Assembly: GCF_042643485.1 (NCBI RefSeq)
Contig: NZ_JBHRSJ010000029.1
Location: forward strand, 124,001-188,000
Origin: Azotobacter bryophylli
GTDB lineage: Bacteria > Pseudomonadota > Gammaproteobacteria > Pseudomonadales > Pseudomonadaceae
DNA: 64,000 bases
Direction of reading: 5' to 3'
The notes under the pieces were generated by a model. The model ran no database searches and was not told the DNA's origin. It saw nothing but the letters and a program-made list of their open reading frames with translations. The translations under genes and the position numbers were made by a program. The number at the start of each line of letters is the position of its first letter. The stretch's first letter is position 1. Below are positions 9,679 through 16,481 of the stretch, piece by piece.

Positions 9679-10233
9679 ATGAGTGACTGGAAATCATACG
9701 CAGGAAAAATGAGCGACCGTGACGTGTCCAGACGTTTCGGGATAGGCGCCAGCACTGTTCGGCGCTTCCGCCAATCGAGCAGCATTCCGGAGTTTTCACC
9801 CAAAGACACGGAGCTGCCTCATTCACTGATTGCACAACTGGCGGTGAAAACCAATCATCGTCTGGCGAAGGAGTTTGGAGCTCCTATCAAGCGCATCAAA
9901 CAAGCCAGAATAGAACTGAAGATCCCAGAGCCAAAGACAATCCGAGAACGATTCAAACCGCTTGAAAACATTTGGACCAGCGAAGCCATAGCATTGCTGG
10001 GAAAAATGCCGGATACAGAAGTAGCAGACCGATTAGGCATCAGTAACTTTCCGGTCAAGAAAAAACGTCAGGAGCTTGGAATACAGGCCTACAAACGGCC
10101 ACTTCCAGAGATAACACCCGAGATTGCATCTGAATTCGGATCCGTTTCCGACGGAGTTATTGCTCGACGGCTTGGAGTGTCGGTGAGCTATATCCGCAAA
10201 GCCCGGCTCAAAACTGAAAACGGCTGGAGATAG
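9679..10233 (+). CDS. Protein of repeated helix-turn-helix-like units
   Basis: This 184-aa protein is made almost entirely of repeated units of roughly 45-60 residues, each ending in a helix-turn-helix-like segment: DRDVSRRFGIGASTVRRFR, then a weaker unit around RLAKEFGAPIKRIKQAR, then TEVADRLGISNFPVKKKRQ and DGVIARRLGVSVSYIRKAR. I chose the ATG at 9679 because AGGAG stands 8 bases before it; the frame is open upstream from 9496 but that part lacks family character. Stacked HTH units suggest binding to a long or repeated DNA site. A decayed copy of unit three lies at 14028. A hairpin terminator follows the gene. The function is unknown; regulation of the adjacent recombinase operon is a guess. 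Confidence 0.7.
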   Translation: MSDWKSYAGKMSDRDVSRRFGIGASTVRRFRQSSSIPEFSPKDTELPHSLIAQLAVKTNHRLAKEFGAPIKRIKQARIELKIPEPKTIRERFKPLENIWTSEAIALLGKMPDTEVADRLGISNFPVKKKRQELGIQAYKRPLPEITPEIASEFGSVSDGVIARRLGVSVSYIRKARLKTENGWR

Positions 10234-10254
10234 AAGCAGGTATGGGGCTAAAGA

Positions 10255-10290
10255 GGCAGCAGCCAAACCAACTTCTGGTTGCTGCCTTTT
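10255..10290 (+). terminator. Rho-independent terminator after the multi-HTH gene
   Basis: GGCAGC at 10255-10260 pairs with GCTGCC at 10281-10286, with a further inner AACCA/TGGTT pairing, and the stem is followed by TTTTG. It lies 22 bases after the stop codon of the multi-HTH gene. Confidence 0.7.
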
Positions 10291-10355
10291 GTTTGTTAGT
10301 GGGACAAGGCGAACACTTACGCCAATCGTCTGCGGGCCGACCTGATGCGAGCTGG

Positions 10356-10958
10356 TCATGTCAGCTCCAACGCCCTCCTCATCCATTTCGGCATTTTGCA
10401 GGCCATTAATGTGGCTAGGTCTTCGGGCCTGAGCGCTTTCTTGATGGCGGCAATACATCCCGGGGTAGATCCGTCCTTGCCGAGATAAAACAACGCGCTA
10501 ATGGCCATTCCCACTTCCGTCCTGGCATGCTGCATGACCATTGGCGGCGCATGTACCAGCCTGACTTCAGCTTTCCCCATAAATAGCGATCGGCTGGGCC
10601 CGCTGGTGTAATAGATTGAAATGAGTGGCATCTGGGTGCTCAGCCCAAACCTTCTGACCGCATCAGCACCATGGATCTGCAGCGTCTGACGGCTCTGCTT
10701 GGCAATGACATTCACCACTGCCCATGGGCTAGGGCGAACCCGCGCAATGTATCGACTGGACTTCGGGCGCATGTAGATTCCCCGATACACCCGCTCAAGC
10801 TCGCCTCGGCTGACCAGCCGGCTTATTGCCTTGGAGACGGCGCTGCGCGTCCCCAGTGCCGCAAAGCGCCTGATGCCAAAGGGCCGTCCTTTGGGCAGGT
10901 GCTTGACCCGTTGCGCGATGCGGGTGGATACCGATAGGGCACAATCAGTACGGGACAT
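10356..10958 (-). CDS. DUF6088 / AbiEi-antitoxin-like protein
   Basis: This 200-aa protein has the layout of DUF6088 and AbiEi-type antitoxins. It has an N-terminal winged helix (GTRSAVSKAISRLVSRGELERVYRGIYMRP, about residues 36-65), then a larger domain with QIHGADAVRRFGLSTQMP and YYTSGPSRSLF. Such proteins usually repress their own operon and neutralise an AbiEii-type nucleotidyltransferase toxin. No such toxin gene is found on either side, so this may be a solitary antitoxin or regulator. GGGAG precedes the ATG by about 5 bases. It follows the BPSL0761-type gene by 14 bases on the same strand. Confidence 0.75.
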   Translation of the reverse strand: MSRTDCALSVSTRIAQRVKHLPKGRPFGIRRFAALGTRSAVSKAISRLVSRGELERVYRGIYMRPKSSRYIARVRPSPWAVVNVIAKQSRQTLQIHGADAVRRFGLSTQMPLISIYYTSGPSRSLFMGKAEVRLVHAPPMVMQHARTEVGMAISALFYLGKDGSTPGCIAAIKKALRPEDLATLMACKMPKWMRRALELT

Positions 10959-10972
10959 CGCGGCTCCCGTTT

Positions 10973-11236
10973 CTATAGCGTGAAGTCCAGCGACGAGCTG
11001 AACAACGGTTGATGGAAAGCAAGCATCCGCCGCCGGTATTCATCATCTGGCTCACCGCTCACCAGGCACTCCTCAAGACGCCCCAGAGAGAAAATTTGGT
11101 CGGTGGACGGGTAGTGCCTGAGCAGGCTATTCGCATAACTGCGGATATCCTGGGGCAGTTCAGTGTTTCGCGCGAGCTCACGCAGGAACTCTTCGGTCTT
11201 GATGACGCTGCGGGTCCTTTCGTGTGGAAGGGTCAA
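10973..11236 (-). CDS. BPSL0761 family protein
   Basis: This 87-aa protein begins TLPHERTRSVIKTEEFLRELA, which is the signature of the small BPSL0761 family, found mostly in genomic islands of Burkholderia and Pseudomonas and without known function. The start is a TTG at 11236, supported by AGGAG 9 bases upstream; no ATG fits. It sits directly before the DUF6088 gene and is probably in one transcript with it. Confidence 0.7.
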   Translation of the reverse strand: MTLPHERTRSVIKTEEFLRELARNTELPQDIRSYANSLLRHYPSTDQIFSLGRLEECLVSGEPDDEYRRRMLAFHQPLFSSSLDFTL

Positions 11237-11294
11237 CGCTGCTATCTCCTGATTCAGTCATGCGCCAGATAGTATTGAGCGATCCGCGCGCTGT

Positions 11295-11855
11295 TCAGCA
11301 CCGCCATCGGTGCACCGCGCAGTCCAGAGCTTCGGCCATCAAGACGAACGTGCCCCAACTGGTCGCCCGGTCCGGGGCCGTGCCATCGATACAGCGCACC
11401 TCATAGCGAACCCCGTCTGGCCAGGCACCGAACCAATGCGCCCGCCGCATAGCGATGAACTCATCCACGTCCTGCGTCGCCAGTGCCGGGCTGAATTGGG
11501 CCAGCGCGACCTGCCCGGCCCGGTGACTGGCTTCCAGGCCGTAGGGACCATCCCAGGCGCTGCACTCGATAAAGGGTCGCTTCCACCAGCGGGCTCGCTG
11601 TACGTCGTCGCGCTGTTGATGAGCGGTGTCGTCGAACCCAGCCGGCAGCGCAGGGTCCACCAGCACTCCCTCGACCAACTCCACCGCGTAAAACAGCAGC
11701 CCGTCCAGCTGGAACGCCTGCAGGTCTGCCCGCCCGCTGTGAAGCCTCTCCAGATAAGGCGCGATCTCCACCAGAGTTTGCCGCGCCGAGTGTTGTACGA
11801 TCTCCAGCGCCGCGAGATCAAGTGCAGCCAAATTTCGGTCAATGCGCCTGATCAT
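11295..11855 (-). CDS. Hypothetical protein, 186 aa
   Basis: I do not recognise this family. The protein is rich in acidic and aromatic residues, with WWKRPFIECSAWDGPYGLE in the middle and HWFGAWPDGVRYEVRCIDG near the C terminus, and has no membrane segment or signal peptide. The ATG at 11855 is preceded by AAGGAG lying inside the end of the upstream 60-aa gene, so the two are translationally coupled with a 17-base overlap. An alternative plus-strand frame of similar length covers the same bases; I prefer the minus strand because of this ribosome-binding site and the co-directional neighbours. Confidence 0.55.
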   Translation of the reverse strand: MIRRIDRNLAALDLAALEIVQHSARQTLVEIAPYLERLHSGRADLQAFQLDGLLFYAVELVEGVLVDPALPAGFDDTAHQQRDDVQRARWWKRPFIECSAWDGPYGLEASHRAGQVALAQFSPALATQDVDEFIAMRRAHWFGAWPDGVRYEVRCIDGTAPDRATSWGTFVLMAEALDCAVHRWRC

Positions 11856-12021
11856 GGTTGAGCTCCTTCCTGGCCTCCCACCATTCCATCCAATTCGCTA
11901 GGCCCCACGTCAGCGTTCCCAGCACTAGCAGCGACCAAAGCCCCCACTGTGGCACCTGGTAATGGGCGCCCAGCCAGAAGCCGGCGCCGCCACAGAACAC
12001 CACCGCCCAGATCCGTCTCAT
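11839..12021 (-). CDS. Small inner-membrane protein, 60 aa
   Basis: This 60-aa protein has two likely membrane helices (WAVVFCGGAGFWLGA at about residues 5-19 and GLWSLLVLGTLTWGLANW at about 27-44) and a charged tail ending in HDQAH. It overlaps the 186-aa gene by 17 bases, suggesting coupled expression of a membrane protein with a soluble one. I recognise no family. Confidence 0.5.
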   Translation of the reverse strand: MRRIWAVVFCGGAGFWLGAHYQVPQWGLWSLLVLGTLTWGLANWMEWWEARKELNHDQAH

Positions 12022-12224
12022 TACTGCACCCTCCCGATCACATTGGAGAGACGACGTTAACCCGGTATTTGACTGTGTCAGCGGCGGCGGTGCAAAAATC
12101 GTCAGCTCTCAAGTTGGGAAGCGGGGATGGCAAAGCTTCTGCTGCAGCATTGTTGATCTTCAACAATGAAGTCTGTACGCCCCCATAAGAACTGCAGGCT
12201 CCAGCCTGGTACTTTTTGGCCCAG

Positions 12225-12690
12225 GCCCTGTTGACGTATCAGCGTAACCACAGCAAAGCAGCCGCGAAGGCCAGCATGGACTAGAAATGGCGGGCCTTCT
12301 TCTCATACCGTGTGGCGATCCGTAGTGCCTCAACTTGCCGAACAGGCACTCGATGACGTGACGTTTCTTGTAGAGATGCCAATCGCAGGAGCGCTGCTCA
12401 AGCCGGTGGCTCCACAGTGGAATCACCGCTCGAATCTGACGCGTCTCCCCCAGGCCAAAAGTTTGTTGGCGTGATAGCCCTTGTCGGCCCGCAGCGGCAG
12501 CGTACTGATCCCCCTCCAGAAGCGAGACCGCCTGGGAACTATCGACCACCTGGCTTCCCGTCAAAGTGAAGCGGATCGGCAGGCCCAACGCATCGGTCTG
12601 TGCGTGGATCTTGTAGCCAAAGCCGCCCCGCGAGCGCTCCAATGCCTCCTCGGAAGCCGAGCTGCCGGTCATGGCAAAGCCAAATTTTAG
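12225..12690 (-). pseudogene. IS5-family transposase remnant (C-terminal part)
   Basis: The minus strand encodes the second half of an IS5-family DDE transposase: SRGGFGYKIHAQTDALGLPIRFTLTG, then YKKRHVIECLFGKLRHY with the conserved DDE-end Glu. After RHY the frame is broken. The expected IATRYEKKARHF continues in another frame, followed by a TAG, then SMLAFAAALLWLR and a TGA. The N-terminal half is missing. The outer end reads CCTGTTGACG, which resembles IS5-type terminal repeats and the element end at 28285. It is therefore an inactive relic. Confidence 0.8.
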
Positions 12691-12776
12691 CGCAGGGCTT
12701 ACGCCAACAGAGCCAAGGGCCAGGGGCTATGGATTTGGTTTTCACGCCTCAAAACAGCAGCTTTTCTTGCGATTTG

Positions 12777-12820
12777 TAGCAATATTAGCCAAGTTATCTA
12801 TTTAAGATAATATTGCTAAT
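12777..12820. promoter_or_regulatory. Nested inverted repeats in front of the AAA ATPase gene
   Basis: TAGCAATATTA at 12777-12787 pairs with TAATATTGCTA at 12808-12818, and inside it TTATCT at 12794-12799 pairs with AGATAA at 12805-12810. The AT-rich element ends 13 bases before the ATG at 12834, so it overlaps the promoter or leader. It looks like an operator; the regulator is not identified. Confidence 0.55.
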
Positions 12821-12833
12821 TTAGGTATCAGCC

Positions 12834-14027
12834 ATGGACCCAATTCTGAATCCTTACACCCCTGGCGCCGGTTCTCCGCCGCCTGAGCTTGCTGGCCGGG
12901 ATGCGATACGCGAGCAAGTACGCATTGCCATTGCCCGGATCAAGACAGGCCGAGCGGCCAAGAGTGTGTTGATAGTAGGCCTGCGCGGTGTAGGCAAGAC
13001 CGTGCTACTCGATAAGATGCGATTAGAAGCGGAAGCCTCTGGAGCTCAAACCATTCGGATTGAAGCCCCCGAGAACCGATCCCTTCCCGCTCTCATTGCA
13101 CCACAGCTGCGCCTTGCCCTGCTGCGTCTGAGTCGCGTGGAATCGGCTAAGGACATTGCCCAGCGTGGGCTGCGGGCACTGACGGGCTTCGCCAAAGGCT
13201 TGAAAGTCAAGTTCAATGACATTGAGGTGGGTTTTGATTTCGATCCAGAGCCAGGACTCGCCGATAACGGTGATTTAGAAGGCGACCTTGCAGCGCTTCT
13301 CGAACAGACCGGAAAGGCCGCGCAAGGGGCGGGCACAGCAGTCGTGATGTTCATTGACGAGCTTCAATACGTTCCAGAGGAACAGCTCGCTGCCTTGATT
13401 TCCGCGCTGCACCGCTGCTCGCAAGCACAGTTGCCAATCACGCTGGTCGGTGCTGGCCTGCCGCAATTGCGTGGCCGCTGCGGTAACGCGAAGTCTTACG
13501 CAGAACGTCTGTTTGACTTCCCAGAAATCGGCCCACTTGCTGGCCCGGCAGCATACCAAGCCATTGAGAAGCCAGCGCTTGAAGAAGGCGTGGCTTACCA
13601 GCCCGGTGCAATTGATCTCATATTGGAGAAGACTCATGGTTACCCCTACTTCCTACAGGAATGGGGCAAACACGCTTGGGATGTAGCAGCAGCGAGCCCT
13701 ATCACTATCGTCGACGTGGAAACGGCATCCATCGAAGCTGTTGCCGCGCTGGATGAAAGCTTCTTTCGAGTTCGTTTCGACCGGCTGACCCCAACCGAAA
13801 AGAAGTACCTCCGCGCTATGGCAGAGCTTGGACCAGGGCCGCACCGCTCAGGCGATATAGCAGAGCGTTTACGGCGGCCTGTTTCCGGTCTGGCGCCAAT
13901 CAGGAATGCGCTGATCAACAAGGGGATGGTCTGGAGCCCTAGTCACGGCGATACCGCGTTTACCGTGCCGCTATTCGACGAGTTCATGCATCGGATCATG
14001 CCTGGCAACGATTGGAACACCGTGTAA
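12834..14027 (+). CDS. AAA-type ATP-binding protein (ORC/Cdc6- or STAND-like)
   Basis: This 397-aa ATPase has a Walker A motif GLRGVGKT at about residues 49-56, a Walker B motif VVMFIDELQ at about 171, a sensor-like PITLVGAGLP, and a C-terminal winged-helix region (RSGDIAERLRRPVSGLAPIRNALINKGMVW). This layout is shared by archaeal-type and Cdc6-like ATPases and by STAND-like regulators seen in mobile islands. No partner gene with a clear effector is adjacent; the neighbours are an IS remnant upstream and a decayed HTH fragment immediately downstream. Expression is probably controlled through the inverted repeats just before the start. The ATPase assignment is sure; the job is unknown. Confidence 0.8.
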   Translation: MDPILNPYTPGAGSPPPELAGRDAIREQVRIAIARIKTGRAAKSVLIVGLRGVGKTVLLDKMRLEAEASGAQTIRIEAPENRSLPALIAPQLRLALLRLSRVESAKDIAQRGLRALTGFAKGLKVKFNDIEVGFDFDPEPGLADNGDLEGDLAALLEQTGKAAQGAGTAVVMFIDELQYVPEEQLAALISALHRCSQAQLPITLVGAGLPQLRGRCGNAKSYAERLFDFPEIGPLAGPAAYQAIEKPALEEGVAYQPGAIDLILEKTHGYPYFLQEWGKHAWDVAAASPITIVDVETASIEAVAALDESFFRVRFDRLTPTEKKYLRAMAELGPGPHRSGDIAERLRRPVSGLAPIRNALINKGMVWSPSHGDTAFTVPLFDEFMHRIMPGNDWNTV

Positions 14028-14134
14028 GGACCAGCAAGGCCATAGCACTGCCGGGAAAAATACCAGACACAGAAGTAGCTGACCGGCTAAACATCAGTAA
14101 CTTCCCGGGCAAGAAGAACGTAAGGGTCATGTAA
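14028..14134 (+). pseudogene. Decayed fragment of the multi-HTH gene
   Basis: Directly after the ATPase stop, about 90 bases closely match 9974 to about 10066 inside the multi-HTH gene. The fragment reads TSKAIALPGKIPDTEVADRL and then NISNFPGKK, against TSEAIALLGKMPDTEVADRL and GISNFPVKK in the intact gene. It has no start codon and the frame ends at TAA 14132. The tail overlaps the end of the convergent 305-aa gene by a few bases. It marks an old 4-kb direct duplication or exchange event. Confidence 0.85.
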
Positions 14135-15044
14135 CGCTGTCCTGTTCTGCATCGCGATCCTGATCGCCTTCTTCTTCCCTCAAACGAGCCAGGTCATTGG
14201 CGATCATGGCGAGGAAGTCATCCACATCTACCTCTTCAAACTCACCAGCAGCGGCCTCCAGAATCATCTCTGCAAATTCGGGACTGTACTCAAGGTCATC
14301 ATCTGTGTCGTCAACATCGGCAGCAGCTTCAGGCACCGTTAGTAGCAGCACCGCGGAACATCCCCTCTCTGCACCGGACAGAACAGAGACAGTAGTCAGG
14401 CAGCTTGCGGGAAGCCTGCTTTCCAGCCACTCGACGACCTCCACGTAGTCGCCCAGCGTGCAATTCCGGCCACTGCGCAAAAAAAGAATGACAGAGGTTG
14501 CCTGCCGAGCCTGTTCCGGCGAAGCCAGCAGGACCGGCAGCAGCGATTGCCAGTCGCCCCCCCTGGCATATCGACCGAGGCGCCGGCCCGCCTGCTGGCG
14601 ATGCAGGCAGTAGTCTTCCCAGGATATCCCGATCAGGGCCAACCCATTCAGATTGGCGAACAGCGTTTCGAGGTAGGTGGCCAGGGCTTCCTCGTCCGCC
14701 CAAGAGTAGGAGTCCGCCCCAACCGTCTCTGCATCACCGACGCAGTGCAGACTCAGCAACCCGGCATGTCGACCCAGGCTTTCAAACACCTCGGTCGGTA
14801 GGGCTCTAGAGCCGATCACGTGGACCTCGTGAAGGCCTTCGGGCAGCACCTCGTCCCAGGACCGAATCTCCATTCGAATCGACGTATGAATGCCTTGCTC
14901 CTGCGTCGCAGTCACTGCCGGATGCAGACGCTGTCGCCACCAGTGGACCCGCTCCCCCTCTTCGACCCAAAGGGCGAAATGCAAAATCGGCACCCTAGGG
15001 GTCTCCAACGCGCCGGACAGTGAGCCAAACAGATCCGAGCCCAT
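14127..15044 (-). CDS. Protein with FtsZ/tubulin-like C-terminal domain pattern
   Basis: This 305-aa protein is not clearly of a named family. About residues 145-240 follow the pattern of the C-terminal domain of FtsZ-like proteins. NLNGLALIGISWEDY would match the segment after the core helix, LASPEQARQATSVILFLRSG the long helix and first strand, and CTLGDYVEVVEWLESRL plus a later SAVLLLTVPE the helix and last strand. No GTP-binding GGTGTG loop is present, so it may be a non-polymerising or partial relative. The acidic tail (VDDTDDD, EEVDVDDF) is reminiscent of a disordered interaction segment. It starts 4 bases after a 54-aa gene and belongs to the WYL operon. The FtsZ link is my pattern reading only. 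Confidence 0.6.
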   Translation of the reverse strand: MGSDLFGSLSGALETPRVPILHFALWVEEGERVHWWRQRLHPAVTATQEQGIHTSIRMEIRSWDEVLPEGLHEVHVIGSRALPTEVFESLGRHAGLLSLHCVGDAETVGADSYSWADEEALATYLETLFANLNGLALIGISWEDYCLHRQQAGRRLGRYARGGDWQSLLPVLLASPEQARQATSVILFLRSGRNCTLGDYVEVVEWLESRLPASCLTTVSVLSGAERGCSAVLLLTVPEAAADVDDTDDDLEYSPEFAEMILEAAAGEFEEVDVDDFLAMIANDLARLREEEGDQDRDAEQDSVT

Positions 15045-15048
15045 CCGC

Positions 15049-15213
15049 TCAGCGCACCTGAACCGGCGCGCTCGCGCACTTGTACCCGGGGTACTGAGCT
15101 TCGGCCGTCACCCGTGCCATCTCCGAACTGACGGCCTGGACAGTGACGGTGAAATTGGCCTTCTGACCGGCACTCGGCTTGATGCGTTGCAGGAAAGCAG
15201 AATAGGTCTTCAT
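15049..15213 (-). CDS. Small hypothetical protein, 54 aa
   Basis: This short gene encodes MKTYSAFLQRIKPSAGQK followed by ANFTVTVQAVSSEMARVTAE, a compact and probably beta-rich protein. The ATG at 15213 is preceded by AGAGGAGA at good spacing, which supports a real gene. It lies between the WYL regulator (65-base gap) and the 305-aa gene (4-base gap) on the same strand. I recognise no family; a tightly coupled accessory subunit of the 305-aa protein is the likeliest reading. Confidence 0.6.
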   Translation of the reverse strand: MKTYSAFLQRIKPSAGQKANFTVTVQAVSSEMARVTAEAQYPGYKCASAPVQVR

Positions 15214-15278
15214 GACAGGTCTCCTCTGAACCGTGGAGACAGTATCCGGGCAACCCACGACAGCTTTTGTCGCACGGA

Positions 15279-16274
15279 TCAGGTGCCCTGGTAGAGCGCC
15301 GCCATGCGCGCCACCGTCGCCGCGATCTCCTCTCGCAAGGCAATGGGCGCCACTACCTCCAGCATGTCGCCCTGGCTGAGCAGCCAGAGCTTCAGCCCCT
15401 GGCTCAGGTGCAAGGTACCGGTCATGAGCCAGCGGCCATCGGACTCGGGTAGCAGTTCCTGGTCCTCGGTGAGGGGATTTTCCACCAGACGTTCGTACAT
15501 TTCCTTGCCCAGGCGCAGGTGCAGTCCGACCGGAACATCGGATTTGAGGTCGACCAAGCTGCGGCGCGCCTCGACTGAGTTGATGTCGAAACCCTCGGGC
15601 GCGGGGATGTCCTCGCGAATGGTCCGAACCGAAACGAAGCGGTGCAACGGCAGCGCCCGCGGTGGATCGCCCGGCTTGTGCCCCTGGAAAACGCAGGACA
15701 GATAGATGTTGGAGTCCTGGTAGGACAGCCCCAACGGCTTGAGCCGGTAGGTCTTGGGCTCCTGCGCTCCACGCTTGAGATACATCGCCTCCACCGCATA
15801 GTCGTCCAGCAGGGCATGCTGCAAGATGCTGAGGATCGCGGGATCGATCCTGCTGGGGCGCAGCGTGATGAAGCGAGTGGTGCTGACGACCTTCTTCGCC
15901 CAGTCCTCCGCCGGGCGAGCGTCCTTCAGAATCGCCCTGGCGTAATCCCGTAGTGCCGCCAGGTTCTCGACCTGCGCCTGCATGCCGAAACGGGCAGCAT
16001 GATCCATGATCATGGTCAGGTTCATCGCATCGGTGGGTAGCAAGCTCAGGCGCGACAGCGCCCGGTCGGCCCACCAGCGATAGCCGCTCCCGGTGTCCTC
16101 GCGATGAATGTGGGGGTAGTCCTTGGCCAGGCGGTCCAGGTCCCGCTGGATCGTTCGCGGGCTTACCGTTACCCCCTGCTCCTTCAGGCGCTCGTGGAGA
16201 GTCGCGGTATCCATCGCCTGCGACTTGAGCGGCAGTAGTCTCAGCAGAAGTTCTCCACGCTTGCGCATGTTCAC
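15279..16274 (-). CDS. WYL-domain transcriptional regulator
   Basis: This 331-aa regulator has an N-terminal winged helix (LLLRLLPLKSQAMDTATLHE, then VSPRTIQRDLDRLAKDY, about residues 6-55), a central WYL fold (TYRLKPLGLSYQDSNIYLSC) and a C-terminal WCX-type extension (LRLGKEMYERLVENPL, LLSQGDMLEVVAP). Proteins of this build, including BrxR and CapW, repress defence operons and are released by a ligand or nucleic acid during infection. I chose the GTG at 16274 because AGGGAG stands 7 bases before it; an ATG 6 bases further in is the alternative. A perfect 7-bp inverted repeat lies 18 bases upstream, in the gap to the divergent gene pair, and is the likely operator. Confidence 0.88.
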   Translation of the reverse strand: MNMRKRGELLLRLLPLKSQAMDTATLHERLKEQGVTVSPRTIQRDLDRLAKDYPHIHREDTGSGYRWWADRALSRLSLLPTDAMNLTMIMDHAARFGMQAQVENLAALRDYARAILKDARPAEDWAKKVVSTTRFITLRPSRIDPAILSILQHALLDDYAVEAMYLKRGAQEPKTYRLKPLGLSYQDSNIYLSCVFQGHKPGDPPRALPLHRFVSVRTIREDIPAPEGFDINSVEARRSLVDLKSDVPVGLHLRLGKEMYERLVENPLTEDQELLPESDGRWLMTGTLHLSQGLKLWLLSQGDMLEVVAPIALREEIAATVARMAALYQGT

Positions 16275-16291
16275 CGGGGTTCTCCCTAACG

Positions 16292-16310
16292 GACGACATA
16301 ATGTGTCGTC
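16292..16310. promoter_or_regulatory. Inverted repeat, probable WYL-regulator operator
   Basis: GACGACA at 16292-16298 pairs exactly with TGTCGTC at 16304-16310 around TAATG. It is 18 bases upstream of the WYL gene and in the region shared with the divergent gene pair that starts at 16482. BrxR/CapW-type proteins bind such repeats to repress themselves and their partner genes, so autoregulation is the simplest reading. Confidence 0.6.
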
Positions 16311-16481
16311 AGTATGGAGATAATGCCCAACTGATATCAATTAGCTATAGGCCGGAGTCCAAATCGGCATTGAACTCCGCCCCATCGGCAACGCCCAGGC
16401 CAATGATTGCAGCGCTCCAATTCGCCGTCCATGCGCACGGAGAGCCACAATCTTTGCCAGAAGACCGGAGACAAGAGCGCC

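Noticed and set aside
11310..11861. Plus-strand 183-codon frame opposite the 186-aa gene
   Set aside because: It has no ribosome-binding site of note and opposes the direction of all its neighbours; the minus-strand frame has AAGGAG and coupling to the 60-aa gene.
15214..16299. Minus-strand 416-codon frame over the WYL gene
   Set aside because: Only its last 54 codons, after an ATG with AGAGGAGA, look real; the rest is a shadow of the WYL coding frame.
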